From Deltaproteobacteria bacterium (lineage in GTDB: Bacteria > Desulfobacterota > Binatia > Binatales > Binataceae), in contig JAKAVN010000011.1 in the NCBI GenBank assembly GCA_021827495.1, positions 1 through 45,956 on the forward strand: DNA of 45,956 nucleotides, given 5' to 3'. The translations under genes and the position numbers were made by a program. Shown here piece after piece: positions 1-8,269 of the stretch. Below the pieces are notes generated by a model. That model saw only the letters and a program-made list of their open reading frames with translations. It was not told the origin of the DNA and searched no databases. Each line of letters opens with the position of its first letter. Position 1 is the stretch's first letter.

Positions 1-10
1 TGACGCAAAG

Positions 11-70
11 TCCGGGGAATTCAGAGAATCTTCAAACAGCCGTAACACCGTCTTTCCCCAAAGCCCCGGA
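11..70 (+). promoter_or_regulatory. Possible leader inverted repeat before nadA
   Basis: TCCGGGG (11-17) and CCCCGGA (64-70) are perfect 7-bp complements 46 bp apart, just before the nadA start. It could be a leader stem or chance in GC-rich DNA. No recognised riboswitch or promoter consensus is seen. Confidence 0.15.
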
Positions 71-100
71 ACGCGCGTCCGCCATACGAGGTTCCGACCG

Positions 101-1120
101 ATGACGTTTGAACTACAGTCCTCGACCACCGCCGCCGCCGAGCAGCTCCATCGCAAACTCGCCGCCTTGGGACAGGACGGCTACGATCTCGCGGCCTGCG
201 AGCGCTACGCCGCCCAGATCGACGAAATCAATCGGCTGAAGGCCGAGCGCGGCGCGGTTGTCCTGGCGCATAACTACCAGCGCCCCGAAATTTTCGAGGT
301 GGCTGACTTTATCGGCGACTCGCTGGAGCTGGCGCGCAAGGCCCGCGAGGTGCGCGGCGCCGAAATCATCGTGTTCTGCGGCGTCCATTTCATGGCCGAG
401 ACCGCCAAGGTCTTCAACCCCGAACGGATGGTGCTCTTGCCGGACAGGCGCGCGGGATGCTCGTTGGCGGAGAGCGTCACAGCCGAGGCTCTGGCTGAGC
501 GCAAGGCCGAGTTGCGCGAGATTTATCCCGACCTCAAGGTCGTCTCCTACGTCAACTGCACGGCCGACGTTAAGGCCCTCTCCGACGCCTGCTGCACCTC
601 GGCCAACGCGCTCAAGGTGGCCGAGGCGATCGACTCCGAGCACGTGCTCTTCGTCCCGGATCAGAACCTGGCCAATTATGTGCAGAGCCAGACCCGCAAG
701 CAGATCATTTCATGGGACGGCAACTGCTACGTGCATCACCAGATCACTCCGGACGAGGTCAACAAGGTCAAGCGCGCGATTCCAGGAATCAAAGTGCTGG
801 CCCATCCCGAATGCCGCACCGACGTGCTGCGCCTGGCCGATGCGGTGCTCTCGACCAGCGCGATGGTGCGTTATGCCGAGACCAGCGCGGCCGACAAGTT
901 TCTGGTGGTTACGGAATGCGGGCTTTCGGACCGGTTGCTGATGGAAATCCCCAACAAGCACTTCTACAAGTCGTGCAAATTGTGCCGCTATATGAAGATG
1001 ATCACCTTGGGCGGCACGCTCGATTCGCTCCGCAACCTGCGCTTCGAGATCGAGCTGCCCGACGACGTGCGGCAAGGCGCGCGCCGCGCGCTGGAGCGGA
1101 TGCTCGAGCTGGGCGCGTAA
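101..1120 (+). CDS. nadA: Quinolinate synthase NadA
   Basis: Condenses iminoaspartate with dihydroxyacetone phosphate to quinolinate, the second step of de novo NAD synthesis, using an oxygen-sensitive [4Fe-4S] cluster in the cytoplasm. The 339-residue product has the usual family length. The three cluster cysteines are visible: C93 in FCGVHFMAETAK, C237 in AHPEC, and C295 in CRYMKMITL near the C-terminus. AHNYQ (about 56-60) and DFIGDSL (69-75) are further NadA signatures. The ATG at 101 has no convincing Shine-Dalgarno, but no better in-frame start is seen. Neither nadB nor nadC is in the window. The next gene is an NrtR-like regulator, a family known to control NAD metabolism, so local regulation is plausible. 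Confidence 0.97.
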   Translation: MTFELQSSTTAAAEQLHRKLAALGQDGYDLAACERYAAQIDEINRLKAERGAVVLAHNYQRPEIFEVADFIGDSLELARKAREVRGAEIIVFCGVHFMAETAKVFNPERMVLLPDRRAGCSLAESVTAEALAERKAELREIYPDLKVVSYVNCTADVKALSDACCTSANALKVAEAIDSEHVLFVPDQNLANYVQSQTRKQIISWDGNCYVHHQITPDEVNKVKRAIPGIKVLAHPECRTDVLRLADAVLSTSAMVRYAETSAADKFLVVTECGLSDRLLMEIPNKHFYKSCKLCRYMKMITLGGTLDSLRNLRFEIELPDDVRQGARRALERMLELGA

Positions 1121-1220
1121 CGCGCGGCCGCGCGGCGGGCCTGCGCGCGGCAGGTCTTATTGATAGTTGCGGCCGTCCCTACGCCGCCGCGCTTTTTGGA
1201 CCTGACCCACCTGCGGCGTT

Positions 1221-1958
1221 ATGCTTGCGTCGATGAACGCTGAAGCACCGCCGCCGCCGAGGAGCGCGGACGAAACCGCCGGCTTGGCCGCTGCGCGCAG
1301 CCCTCGCGCCGCGCGGCCCAAGGTCGCCGTCGACACGGTGGTGTTCGCGGTCGAGGGCGGCCGGCTCAAGACCTATCTCGTGCAGTTGCGCCACGGCGCG
1401 GCGCGCGGCCGATGGGCCTTTGCCGGCGGGCTGGTGCGGATCGGCGAGATGCTCGACGAGGCTGCGCGGCGCGAGCTTTTCGCCTCGACCGGCATCCGCC
1501 AGGCCTACCTCGAGCAACTCTTCACCTTCGGCGACCCCTCGCGCGACCCGCGCGCCCACGTCGTTTCGGTGGCCTACATGGCGCTCATCGCGGACGCTCG
1601 GACCGCCGCGGCGCCCGGCGGCAAGTACCAGGACGGACGCTGGTTCGAGGTTTCGGCACTGCCCGCGCTTGCGTATGATCATCTGCAAATGGCGGAATAT
1701 GCGCTAGGGCGGCTCAAGGCGAAACTCGAGTACACCAATATCGCCTGTAATCTGCTGCCTGAGACCTTCACTTTCGCCGAGCTGGAGGCGCTGTACGCGA
1801 TGATCCTGAAGCGGCCAATCGACCGGCGCAACTTTCGCCGGCGGATTCTCTCGATGGGAATCCTGCGCCGGCTGCCGGCCACGCGCCGCGGGGCCCATCG
1901 TCCGGCCGCGCTTTACAGTTTCGCGCGGCGCGCGCCGCAAGTCGTGGAAATGCTATAG
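1221..1958 (+). CDS. NrtR-like Nudix/winged-helix regulator
   Basis: Probable transcription factor of the NrtR type: an N-terminal Nudix fold (about residues 35-145) that senses ADP-ribose-like ligands, joined to a C-terminal winged helix (about 165-240, containing FTFAELEALYAMIL and DRRNFRRRIL). The Nudix box is degenerate. GGLVRIGEMLDEAARREL is followed by FASTGI, so the two metal-binding glutamates of the canonical REUXEEXGU motif are Ala and Ser. Family members that act as regulators commonly lose hydrolase activity this way. It lies 100 bp downstream of nadA on the same strand, which suits control of NAD synthesis. The start could be ATG 1221 or ATG 1251-proximal codons such as 1233; neither has a clear ribosome binding site. 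An active Nudix hydrolase is the less likely alternative. Confidence 0.8.
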   Translation: MLASMNAEAPPPPRSADETAGLAAARSPRAARPKVAVDTVVFAVEGGRLKTYLVQLRHGAARGRWAFAGGLVRIGEMLDEAARRELFASTGIRQAYLEQLFTFGDPSRDPRAHVVSVAYMALIADARTAAAPGGKYQDGRWFEVSALPALAYDHLQMAEYALGRLKAKLEYTNIACNLLPETFTFAELEALYAMILKRPIDRRNFRRRILSMGILRRLPATRRGAHRPAALYSFARRAPQVVEML

Positions 1959-1974
1959 TTGTGCGAGCAACCGG

Positions 1975-2409
1975 GTGAGCATCATGCCAAAAACCAAAAA
2001 CCGGCCGGCAGGCGGCAGGCGCAAGTGGATAATCGCGACGGTAGCCGCGCTGGCAGTCGTTTCCATTGGCGCCGGCGCGTGGACGATGCGCTCGGCGGCC
2101 GCTCCGGCGGCCTCCAGCGCCAAGGATCAGCGGGTGACGCTCGATCCCGCCCGCTTCTTTGGGCCGGCGCGCCAGGCCTACGAGGTCGCGGCGAAAAATC
2201 CGGCATTGCTCGCGCAGCTCCATTGCTACTGCGGATGCGACAAGGAAATGGGCCATCAGAATCTGCTCGACTGCTATCGCGACGATCACGGCGCGCATTG
2301 CCCGATCTGCACCGGCGAGGCGCTGGAGGCCGCCAAGCTGGCCGATGAAGGGCTGCCGGTCGAACAGATCCGCCGCGTGCTGCGCGACCATTACGCGCAA
2401 GGGGACTGA
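1975..2409 (+). CDS. PCYCGC-motif membrane-anchored protein
   Basis: A 141-144 residue exported or membrane-anchored protein of the PCYCGC family, whose biochemical role is unknown. A single hydrophobic segment (about 19-38, KWIIATVAALAVVSIGAGAW) follows a basic N-terminus. The mature part carries the family signature: HCYCGC at about 78-83, then DCYRDDHGAHCPIC, giving a Cys/His-rich site typical of metal or redox binding. Start is either GTG 1975 or, more likely, ATG 1984, for which GTGAG may act as a weak ribosome binding site. Only 3 bp separate its stop from the TTG start of the DedA gene, so the two are probably translationally coupled. A metal-handling role is inference. Confidence 0.75.
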   Translation: MSIMPKTKNRPAGGRRKWIIATVAALAVVSIGAGAWTMRSAAAPAASSAKDQRVTLDPARFFGPARQAYEVAAKNPALLAQLHCYCGCDKEMGHQNLLDCYRDDHGAHCPICTGEALEAAKLADEGLPVEQIRRVLRDHYAQGD

Positions 2410-2412
2410 CGC

Positions 2413-3024
2413 TTGGCCGGTCTGGTCTCGGCCTACATCGAGCATTTCACCTACGCTGGCCTGCTGGTGGTGTTGATCCTGTGCGGGATGGGGCTGCCGA
2501 TACCTGAGGACGCCGCGCTGCTGGCGGGCGGCTTCCTGGTGCATCGCGGAATCATCCAGTACCCGATGACGCTCGCGGTAGCGCTGGTGGGCGTGGTGGC
2601 GGGCGACAATTCGCTGTTTTTCCTGGGCCGGCGCTACGGCACGGGCTTGGTCGCCTATCTCGGCCTCGGGCGACCGCGCTCGCAGCGCCAGATCGAGTGG
2701 CTCAAACAATTCATGCATCGCCACGGCCATCGGGCGATCCTTTACGCGCGCTTCGTGGCCGGCCTGCGTGCGCTGGTCTATCTTACGGCCGGCTCGCTCG
2801 GCGTAAACCCGCTGCGGTTTTTCTTGTACGACCTGGCCGGCGCGGTCATCTCGGTGCCGATCGTGGTCACGCTCGGCTACCTCTTCGGCAACGAACTGGA
2901 GGCCGCGTTGCGTTACATCGGCGGCGCCGAGAAGCTGCTGTGGCTGGTGGCGGCGCTCTCGCTGGGCGTCTACGCGATGCGGATGCTGATGTTCACGCGC
3001 GGACGCGAGGAGACCCCGACCTAG
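2413..3024 (+). CDS. DedA family (SNARE-associated/VTT) membrane protein
   Basis: Integral inner-membrane protein of the DedA family, linked in other bacteria to lipid-carrier flipping, membrane homeostasis and cation or drug sensitivity. The 203 residues contain the family signatures GLPIPEDAALL near the first membrane segment and ARFVAGLRALVYLTAG (the F-x-R-x3-x-R element) in the middle. Several hydrophobic helices are visible, ending with LLWLVAALSLGVYAMRML. The start is TTG 2413, preceded by AAGGGGA at 2399-2405 with 7-nt spacing. Coupled to the PCYCGC gene upstream. The specific substrate cannot be told from sequence. Confidence 0.85.
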   Translation: MAGLVSAYIEHFTYAGLLVVLILCGMGLPIPEDAALLAGGFLVHRGIIQYPMTLAVALVGVVAGDNSLFFLGRRYGTGLVAYLGLGRPRSQRQIEWLKQFMHRHGHRAILYARFVAGLRALVYLTAGSLGVNPLRFFLYDLAGAVISVPIVVTLGYLFGNELEAALRYIGGAEKLLWLVAALSLGVYAMRMLMFTRGREETPT

Positions 3025-3103
3025 CCGAGGCCCGCCGCGTGGGCCGGGTGGCCCGCGCTTTTGAGGCCGGGCGCCGCATCCGCTGGCGGACTTGAAAATC
3101 ACC

Positions 3104-4570
3104 ATGGAATTCAGACTTCCGGCGCTCAATCTCAAAGCCAAGCTGATGGCGCTGATGATGCTGCTGCTGGGGCTGACGCTCGGCGCCGAGCTGCTGGTCA
3201 GCCTCAACACCCAGAACCGCATCGTCGAGGCGACCCAGGACAACGTCAAAGAGCTCGCCAGCGCGATCCAGATCAGCGTGCAGGAGCTGACCTCGGTCGG
3301 CGTCTTCGACCGCGAGCGGTTGCAGAACTACGTCAACTCGCTGCACAGCAACGGGCTCGAAGTTTCGATCGCCTCGAGCAAGGACCTGATCATCAACAGC
3401 TCCAACCCGGCGCTGATCGGCGAAGCGATCAATCCCGGCGCGGTCCACTCCGTGGCAACCCACGCCGGGCACGGCGGCGCTCCGCTCAGCGTGCCGGCCT
3501 TCACGGTTGGCCCGGCCGGCGAGCAAACCGTCTATCTGATCCCGGTCGAGGTCGAGGACCATCTGCTCGGTTACGTCCAGGTGGTGGCCGACTTCGCCGA
3601 CTTCGCCCGCCCGCTGGCCGAGCATCGCATCCACCTGGTGACGGTCGCGTTTGCGATCTTCGCGATCGGACTGGTCTTCTCCTACGTGCTGGCCGAGCGC
3701 TACGTCGCGCCGATCCACGCGGTCGCCGACGCCGCGCAGAACATCGCCGCGCGCGGCCTCGCGCCGGTGCCCGAGGCGCATCGGCGCGACGAGATTGGGC
3801 TGCTCACGCGCAGCTTCAACGAGATGGTCGATCAGTTGCGCGGCGCGCACGAGCGCGAGGCCGAGCTCAACCGGCTCGAGCGTTTCACCGCGCTGGGCCA
3901 GCTCGCCGGCGCGCTCGCGCACGAGATCAAAAACCCGCTCAACTTCATCAGCCTCGCGATCGACCAGCTTCGCGCGCGCTACGTGCCGCAACTGCCCAAC
4001 GACCAGGAAAATTATCGCCGCCAGCTCGGCGTCATGAAGGACGAGGTCCATCGCCTCTCCGAGCTGATCCAGAGCTTCCTCAACTACGGCCGCCCGATCG
4101 AGGTCCATCCCGCGCCCACCGACGTGCGCTCGCTGGTGCGCAACGTGCTGGAGCTGTCGGACTCCAAGCTGCGCAGCCTGTCGATCCGGGCGCTCGAGGA
4201 AGGCGCCGAGGCGCCGGCGGTGCTCAACGTCGACGCCGAGAAGCTCCACGCCTGCTTCATTAACGTGGTGGCGAATGCGATCCAGGCGATGCCCGAGGGC
4301 GGGGAGCTGCGGGTCGCGTTCAGGCGCGACGGCGACAACGAGGTGATAACTTTCTCCGACACCGGCGCGGGCATCGATCCAGAGGTCGCCAGCCACGTCT
4401 TCGAGCCGTTCTTCACCACCAAGCGCGAAGGCATCGGCTTGGGCCTGTTCTTCTCGCGCGCGATCGTCGAGCGCCACGGCGGAACCATCAGGATCGGCCC
4501 CAACCCGGCCGGACGGGGCGCCACGGTGACTTTCATCTTTCCGCTCGGCACACTAGGTAGACAGACATGA
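3104..4570 (+). CDS. Membrane sensor histidine kinase (NtrB/AtoS type)
   Basis: Sensor kinase that should phosphorylate the response regulator encoded immediately downstream. Order of domains: N-terminal transmembrane helix (about 14-34), a periplasmic sensing region of about 140 residues, a second helix (about 177-197, VTVAFAIFAIGLVFSYVLA), HAMP linker, HisKA dimerisation domain with the phospho-acceptor in HEIKNP (His273), then the HATPase with N box (NVVANAIQAMPEGG), G1 (DTGAGID), F box (FEPFFTTK) and G2 (GIGLGLFFSRA). ATG 3104 is preferred; TTG 3092 is an in-frame alternative. Its last codons overlap the regulator start (ATGA). The signal sensed is unknown. Confidence 0.93.
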   Translation: MEFRLPALNLKAKLMALMMLLLGLTLGAELLVSLNTQNRIVEATQDNVKELASAIQISVQELTSVGVFDRERLQNYVNSLHSNGLEVSIASSKDLIINSSNPALIGEAINPGAVHSVATHAGHGGAPLSVPAFTVGPAGEQTVYLIPVEVEDHLLGYVQVVADFADFARPLAEHRIHLVTVAFAIFAIGLVFSYVLAERYVAPIHAVADAAQNIAARGLAPVPEAHRRDEIGLLTRSFNEMVDQLRGAHEREAELNRLERFTALGQLAGALAHEIKNPLNFISLAIDQLRARYVPQLPNDQENYRRQLGVMKDEVHRLSELIQSFLNYGRPIEVHPAPTDVRSLVRNVLELSDSKLRSLSIRALEEGAEAPAVLNVDAEKLHACFINVVANAIQAMPEGGELRVAFRRDGDNEVITFSDTGAGIDPEVASHVFEPFFTTKREGIGLGLFFSRAIVERHGGTIRIGPNPAGRGATVTFIFPLGTLGRQT

Positions 4571-5988
4571 GCCAACCGTCGGTGCTGGTAGTCGAAGACA
4601 ACGACCTCGAGCGGCAAATAACCGTCGAGACGCTGCGCGAGGAAGGCTTCCAGGTCGACGAGGCGGCCAACGGCAAGCGCGCGATGGAGCAGCTTGCGCT
4701 AGGCTGCTTCGACGTCGTGCTGACCGACCTGATGATGCCGGGGATGACGGGCGAGGAGTTGCACGCCGCGGTGCGTCAGGCCTATCCGGGCAGCCAGGTC
4801 GTGCTGCTGACCGCGCACGGGACCATCGAGAGCGCCGTCAAGGCGATCAAGCAGGGCGCCTTCTCCTACCTGACCAAGCCGACCGACCGCGATACGCTGG
4901 TGCTAACGGTCGGCAAGGCGGCCGAGCTCGCCGCTCTAACGCAGGAGAACATGCTCCTGCGCACACGCCTGGAGGGCAAGCTCCCGGTCGAGGGCATCAT
5001 CGGACAGCATCCGGCGATCGAGGAAGTGATCCGCATTGTGCGCAAGGTCGCGCCGTCGTACTCGACGGTGCTGATCCAGGGCGAGAGCGGCACCGGCAAG
5101 GAGGTAATCGCGCGCGCGATCCACAAGCTGTCGCCGCGCGCGGCGCGCCCGTTCGTTGCGATCAATTGCTCGGCGATTCCCGACAACCTGATCGAAAACG
5201 AACTGTTCGGCCACGAGCGCGGCGCCTTTACCGGAGCCAACGAGCGCAAGATCGGGCTCATCGAGAGCGCCGACAAGTCGACGCTCTTCCTCGACGAGAT
5301 CGCCGACCTCAATATCGGCCTGCAGGCCAAGATCCTGCGCGTGCTCCAGGAGCGCGAGTTGCGCCGCGTGGGCAGCAACGAATCGATCCGCGTCGACGTG
5401 CGCCTGGTCGCCGCCACCAACCGCAATCTGTCCGAGGAGATCGCCGAGGGACGCTTCCGCGAAGACCTCTACTACCGCATCAACGTCGTCACCATCACGC
5501 TGCCGCCGCTGCGCGAGCGCCGCTCGGATATCCCGGCGCTGGCCGAGAACGCACTCAAGAATCGTTTCGCCCACCTGGCGCAGGGGCGGGTCAAGGAGCT
5601 CAGCCGCGAAGCGATGGAAGTGCTGCTCGACTATCCGTGGCCGGGCAACGTGCGCCAGCTCGAATCGGCGATCGAGCGCGCGCTGCTGTTGTGCGAGGGC
5701 GACCGTATCATGCCCAGGGACCTGCCGCAGGAAGTCCTGGCGCGCAAGACGCCCGGGCGCAGCGGCGAGCGCGCGCGCGGCGACCGTTTCGAGATTCCCG
5801 CGGAGGGAATCAACTTCGAGAATTTCGAGCGCGACCTGATCGTGCAAGCGATGGAACGCGCCGACTGGGTGATCGCCAAGGCGGCCAAGATTCTCGGCAT
5901 GAGCTATCGCACGCTGCAGTACCGCCTCGACAAGTTCGGGATCAAGAAACCCGACGGGCGCCCGCTGCCCGCCGACTTCAAAGCTTGA
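4567..5988 (+). CDS. NtrC-family sigma-54-dependent response regulator
   Basis: Response regulator that activates sigma-54 RNA polymerase. The receiver domain (1-120) has the acidic pair E10/D11, phospho-acceptor D54 in LTDLMMPG, and the switch Thr and Lys in LLTAHG and LTKPTD. The central AAA+ domain has Walker A GESGTGKE (about 172-179), the sigma-54 contact loop GAFTGA (about 219-224), Walker B TLFLDEIADL and an arginine-finger region. The C-terminal Fis-type helix-turn-helix is VIAKAAKILGMSYRTLQYRL. Starts at ATG 4567, overlapping the kinase stop by 4 bp, so the pair is stoichiometrically coupled. Targets are unknown; no convincing -24/-12 promoter was found in the intergenic regions examined. 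Confidence 0.96.
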   Translation: MSQPSVLVVEDNDLERQITVETLREEGFQVDEAANGKRAMEQLALGCFDVVLTDLMMPGMTGEELHAAVRQAYPGSQVVLLTAHGTIESAVKAIKQGAFSYLTKPTDRDTLVLTVGKAAELAALTQENMLLRTRLEGKLPVEGIIGQHPAIEEVIRIVRKVAPSYSTVLIQGESGTGKEVIARAIHKLSPRAARPFVAINCSAIPDNLIENELFGHERGAFTGANERKIGLIESADKSTLFLDEIADLNIGLQAKILRVLQERELRRVGSNESIRVDVRLVAATNRNLSEEIAEGRFREDLYYRINVVTITLPPLRERRSDIPALAENALKNRFAHLAQGRVKELSREAMEVLLDYPWPGNVRQLESAIERALLLCEGDRIMPRDLPQEVLARKTPGRSGERARGDRFEIPAEGINFENFERDLIVQAMERADWVIAKAAKILGMSYRTLQYRLDKFGIKKPDGRPLPADFKA

Positions 5989-6192
5989 GCATCGATCGTC
6001 GCTCAGGCCTCACGCCCAGGCAGCGCCGGCGCTCGTAGCTCCCAAGCCGCGTCGGCCGTTCGGGGGCCGCCCGCTGCGCAGTGATCGCTACGGACCGCCG
6101 CACGCGCTTGCCTTGTCCCGCCTCTCACGCATGGGTCAATCGGTCCGACCCACCAGCCCACGCAACGGCGGCGCCGACTGTTTTGCCGCCGG

Positions 6193-6876
6193 TTATTTCG
6201 CGGCCTCGGGCTTCTTGAGGCCGAGCCGCTCGTAGTATTTCGCCGGCACTTTCGAGCGATCCTTGTAGATGATGAAGTTGCAGTGATCCTTGCCGATCTC
6301 GCGGCCCGGCTCGACCACCACGAAGGGCGCGCCGTGGGCCTCGATGTCCACGCGCTCCATCACCGGCTCGTGCGCGCAGTAGACCGGAAAGCTGTCGCGC
6401 CCGTAGGTCAGGAACTGCTTGCCCTTGACTGTCATCATCGCGTCGGGGCCCTCGTATTTGCCTTCGAGCACGAGGCGGCCGCCGCTCCCGCAGGGGCGCA
6501 TCTGGATCACGATCTTCTCGTCATCCTCCTCGATGTGCAGCGGCTGGAGATGGCCGCGCAGCCCCGCGGTGAACATTTTCACCCGCGCACGCAAGTCCTG
6601 CGGCATCTTGTCCATGGTGGGTCCCCACCAGGCCTTCACCCCTTCGTCCATCACCTCCTCGAGCACCTTGTCGCCGAAGCGCCGGCCGACGAAGCTGAGC
6701 GTGGCGGTGGCCCAGTTGCGGTAGAGGTCGTGCATGCTGAGGAACTCGTTGTACATCCGGCGCGCGAGTTTCTTGGCGCCCTCGCGGTCGCCGCGCTCGA
6801 TGGTTTCGACCAGGCGGTCGACCGTGAGCTTTTCCATCTCGGTGATTTCGTCACTGCTGAGTATCCGCTCGGCCAT
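6193..6876 (-). CDS. Conserved-looking protein of unknown function with Cys/His set
   Basis: A 227-residue soluble protein that I do not recognise with certainty. The N-terminal half (1-110) is helical and charged; the C-terminal half is beta-rich and carries C129 (RPCGSGGRL), C167 and H169 (YCAHEP), and H198/C199 (KDHCNF), which could form a metal site. The C-x-H and G-x-D-H-C-x-F spacing faintly recalls the L-2-amino-thiazoline-4-carboxylate hydrolase-like family, but this is weak. The start is chosen at ATG 6876 because AGGAGG lies 8 nt upstream (6885-6890); the reading frame remains open further upstream without support. Two 11-bp direct repeats lie directly upstream of this Shine-Dalgarno. 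Confidence 0.7.
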   Translation of the reverse strand: MAERILSSDEITEMEKLTVDRLVETIERGDREGAKKLARRMYNEFLSMHDLYRNWATATLSFVGRRFGDKVLEEVMDEGVKAWWGPTMDKMPQDLRARVKMFTAGLRGHLQPLHIEEDDEKIVIQMRPCGSGGRLVLEGKYEGPDAMMTVKGKQFLTYGRDSFPVYCAHEPVMERVDIEAHGAPFVVVEPGREIGKDHCNFIIYKDRSKVPAKYYERLGLKKPEAAK

Positions 6877-6891
6877 CGCTGATGCCTCCTT

Positions 6892-6913
6892 GTAAAGTCC
6901 TGGTAAAGTCCTG
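6892..6913 (-). repeat. Tandem 11-bp repeat in the leader of the 6193-6876 gene
   Basis: On the minus strand CAGGACTTTAC occurs twice in perfect tandem, ending one base before the AGGAGG ribosome binding site. The core AGGACTTTA also occurs as a direct pair in front of the Zn-alcohol dehydrogenase gene at 35254-35285. Operator, leader element or replication slippage are all possible. Confidence 0.6.
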
Positions 6914-7032
6914 CCGCGGCCGCGCCGCTTTCGCAGGCCGATTCCAAAGCTAGCGCAATTGCATCGCACTGGTGAAACGCGGCGCACAGCCGCCCCAGCC
7001 GGGACCACCGCCAATCGAAGCATCCTGGCCAA

Positions 7033-7459
7033 CGCGGGGAAGCGTTGCGTAGCCTCGCTTGGTGCGAGATCGCTTCTTTATGGTTGGCAAGTGAAACGCG
7101 GCTGCGCTATAGTTCGGGCGTTTTGCCGCACGCCGGAGGAAAGACTCGACAACTTACGATCCGGCTTCAGCGCCCGGAGGTGGCGCGGGACGCGTCGGCT
7201 GGAATTGAAATGCGGCTTATATGTGTTTCCCATTGAGAAGTAGTCGCGCTTATCGTATCGTGGCGCAGGCCCTCTGAGACAGCCGTGGAAACGTCTTCGC
7301 ATGATGTTTTTTTGGTCGGCGGTGGCAATGCGCAGGAATTCAAGCTCTCCGCCACCAAGGAATGGTACAAATCGTTCCGGATGCCGCGGGGGGAAGTAAT
7401 CCGAGGGCATTCTTCGCGCAATTCCAGCCCAAAGAGTATTGGAGGACGAAGCTTAACTG
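7033..7459. other. Non-coding region upstream of the sdh operon
   Basis: About 430 bp with no convincing gene on either strand. It is somewhat richer in A+T than its flanks. It contains one good sigma-70-like promoter (7084-7113) and a possible ribosome binding site GGAGG at 7440-7444 for the sdh anchor gene. The long distance from promoter to start suggests a leader of about 340 nt or further promoters not recognised here. Confidence 0.5.
7084..7113 (+). promoter_or_regulatory. Candidate sigma-70 promoter for the sdh operon
   Basis: TTGGCA (7084-7089) and TATAGT (7108-7113) are separated by 18 bp. It reads toward the succinate dehydrogenase operon. The match is good for GC-rich DNA but is not experimentally anchored. 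Confidence 0.4.
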
Positions 7460-8269
7460 ATGGCAGCTCCAGTTCGGATTGAGATTCCCAGCCGACCGGC
7501 GCACTTCGGTCAGACTTCCCGCACCGACCCTTGGTGGGCAACGCCAACGGTCGTTTTTGTGGTGCTGTCGGCTTTCGTCGTGTATTCGATATGGGCGGCC
7601 TTGCAAGGGCAAGACTACCGTTGGGGTCCTTACCTGTCGCCGCTCTATTCACCCGAATTGTTCGGCGGGCCGCAGGCTTGGCTAGGCGGGAAGCCCATGT
7701 GGTGGCCGCACTGGCTTATTTGGTCGCCCGCTATCCTGGTGCTTTGGGCACCGGCCGGATTGCGGGTGACTTGCTACTATTATCGGGGCGCCTACTATAA
7801 GGCGTTCTGGGCCGACCCGCCCTCGTGCGCGGTGGGCGAACCGCGCCAGAGTTACCGGGGCGAAAATTCCTTCCCGCTCATCATGCAGAACATCCACCGT
7901 TATTTCATGTACTTGGGGGTGCTCTACCTGTTCTTTCTGCTGCATGACGCTTGGGAGGGTCTTTGGTTCCTCAATCCCGCAGTCGGCCACCGGGTTTTTG
8001 GGCTCGGCGTGGGCAGTATCGTACTTATTGTCGACCTGATCCTGCTTTCGGGATACACCTTTGGCTGCCACTCGCTGCGCCATCTGGTGGGTGGTTCCGT
8101 CAAGCAGTTCTCAGCCTGTCCCGTGCGCGCTCGGCTTTTTGGCTGCGCGTCGGCCTTCAACCGCCGTCACATGGTATGGGCGTGGATGAGCCTCTGCTTC
8201 GTCGCTTTTACCGACATTTATGTCCGGCTATGCGCCACGGGGATCTGGACCGACTGGAGAATTTTTTAA
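7460..8269 (+). CDS. sdhC: Sdh1-type succinate dehydrogenase membrane anchor
   Basis: Membrane anchor that passes electrons between the FeS subunit and quinone. The 269 residues contain about five hydrophobic helices and resemble the single-subunit anchor of mycobacterial Sdh1 rather than E. coli SdhC plus SdhD. Characteristic stretches are CYYYRGAYYKAFWADPPSC (C105-C123), NIHRYF (H146), and SGYTFGCHSLRHLVGG (C203, H204, H208), followed by C220 and RRHMVWAW (H237). Mycobacterial Sdh1 has been described with a membrane-embedded Rieske-type cluster and heme-free anchor; the Cys/His residues here are candidates for the same. The ATG at 7460 has GGAGG 15 nt upstream, a long spacing. The stop abuts the flavoprotein ATG directly. 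Confidence 0.85.
   Translation: MAAPVRIEIPSRPAHFGQTSRTDPWWATPTVVFVVLSAFVVYSIWAALQGQDYRWGPYLSPLYSPELFGGPQAWLGGKPMWWPHWLIWSPAILVLWAPAGLRVTCYYYRGAYYKAFWADPPSCAVGEPRQSYRGENSFPLIMQNIHRYFMYLGVLYLFFLLHDAWEGLWFLNPAVGHRVFGLGVGSIVLIVDLILLSGYTFGCHSLRHLVGGSVKQFSACPVRARLFGCASAFNRRHMVWAWMSLCFVAFTDIYVRLCATGIWTDWRIF

Noticed and set aside
3061-4263. 400-codon plus-strand frame overlapping the histidine kinase
   Set aside because: Very Arg/Ala-rich, no motifs, and wholly overlaps a gene with all kinase boxes intact.
1768-4477. Open frames of nearly 500 codons antisense to the DedA and kinase genes
   Set aside because: Arg/Ala/Gly/Asp-biased shadow composition without domains; they arise from high GC in the third codon position of real genes on the other strand.
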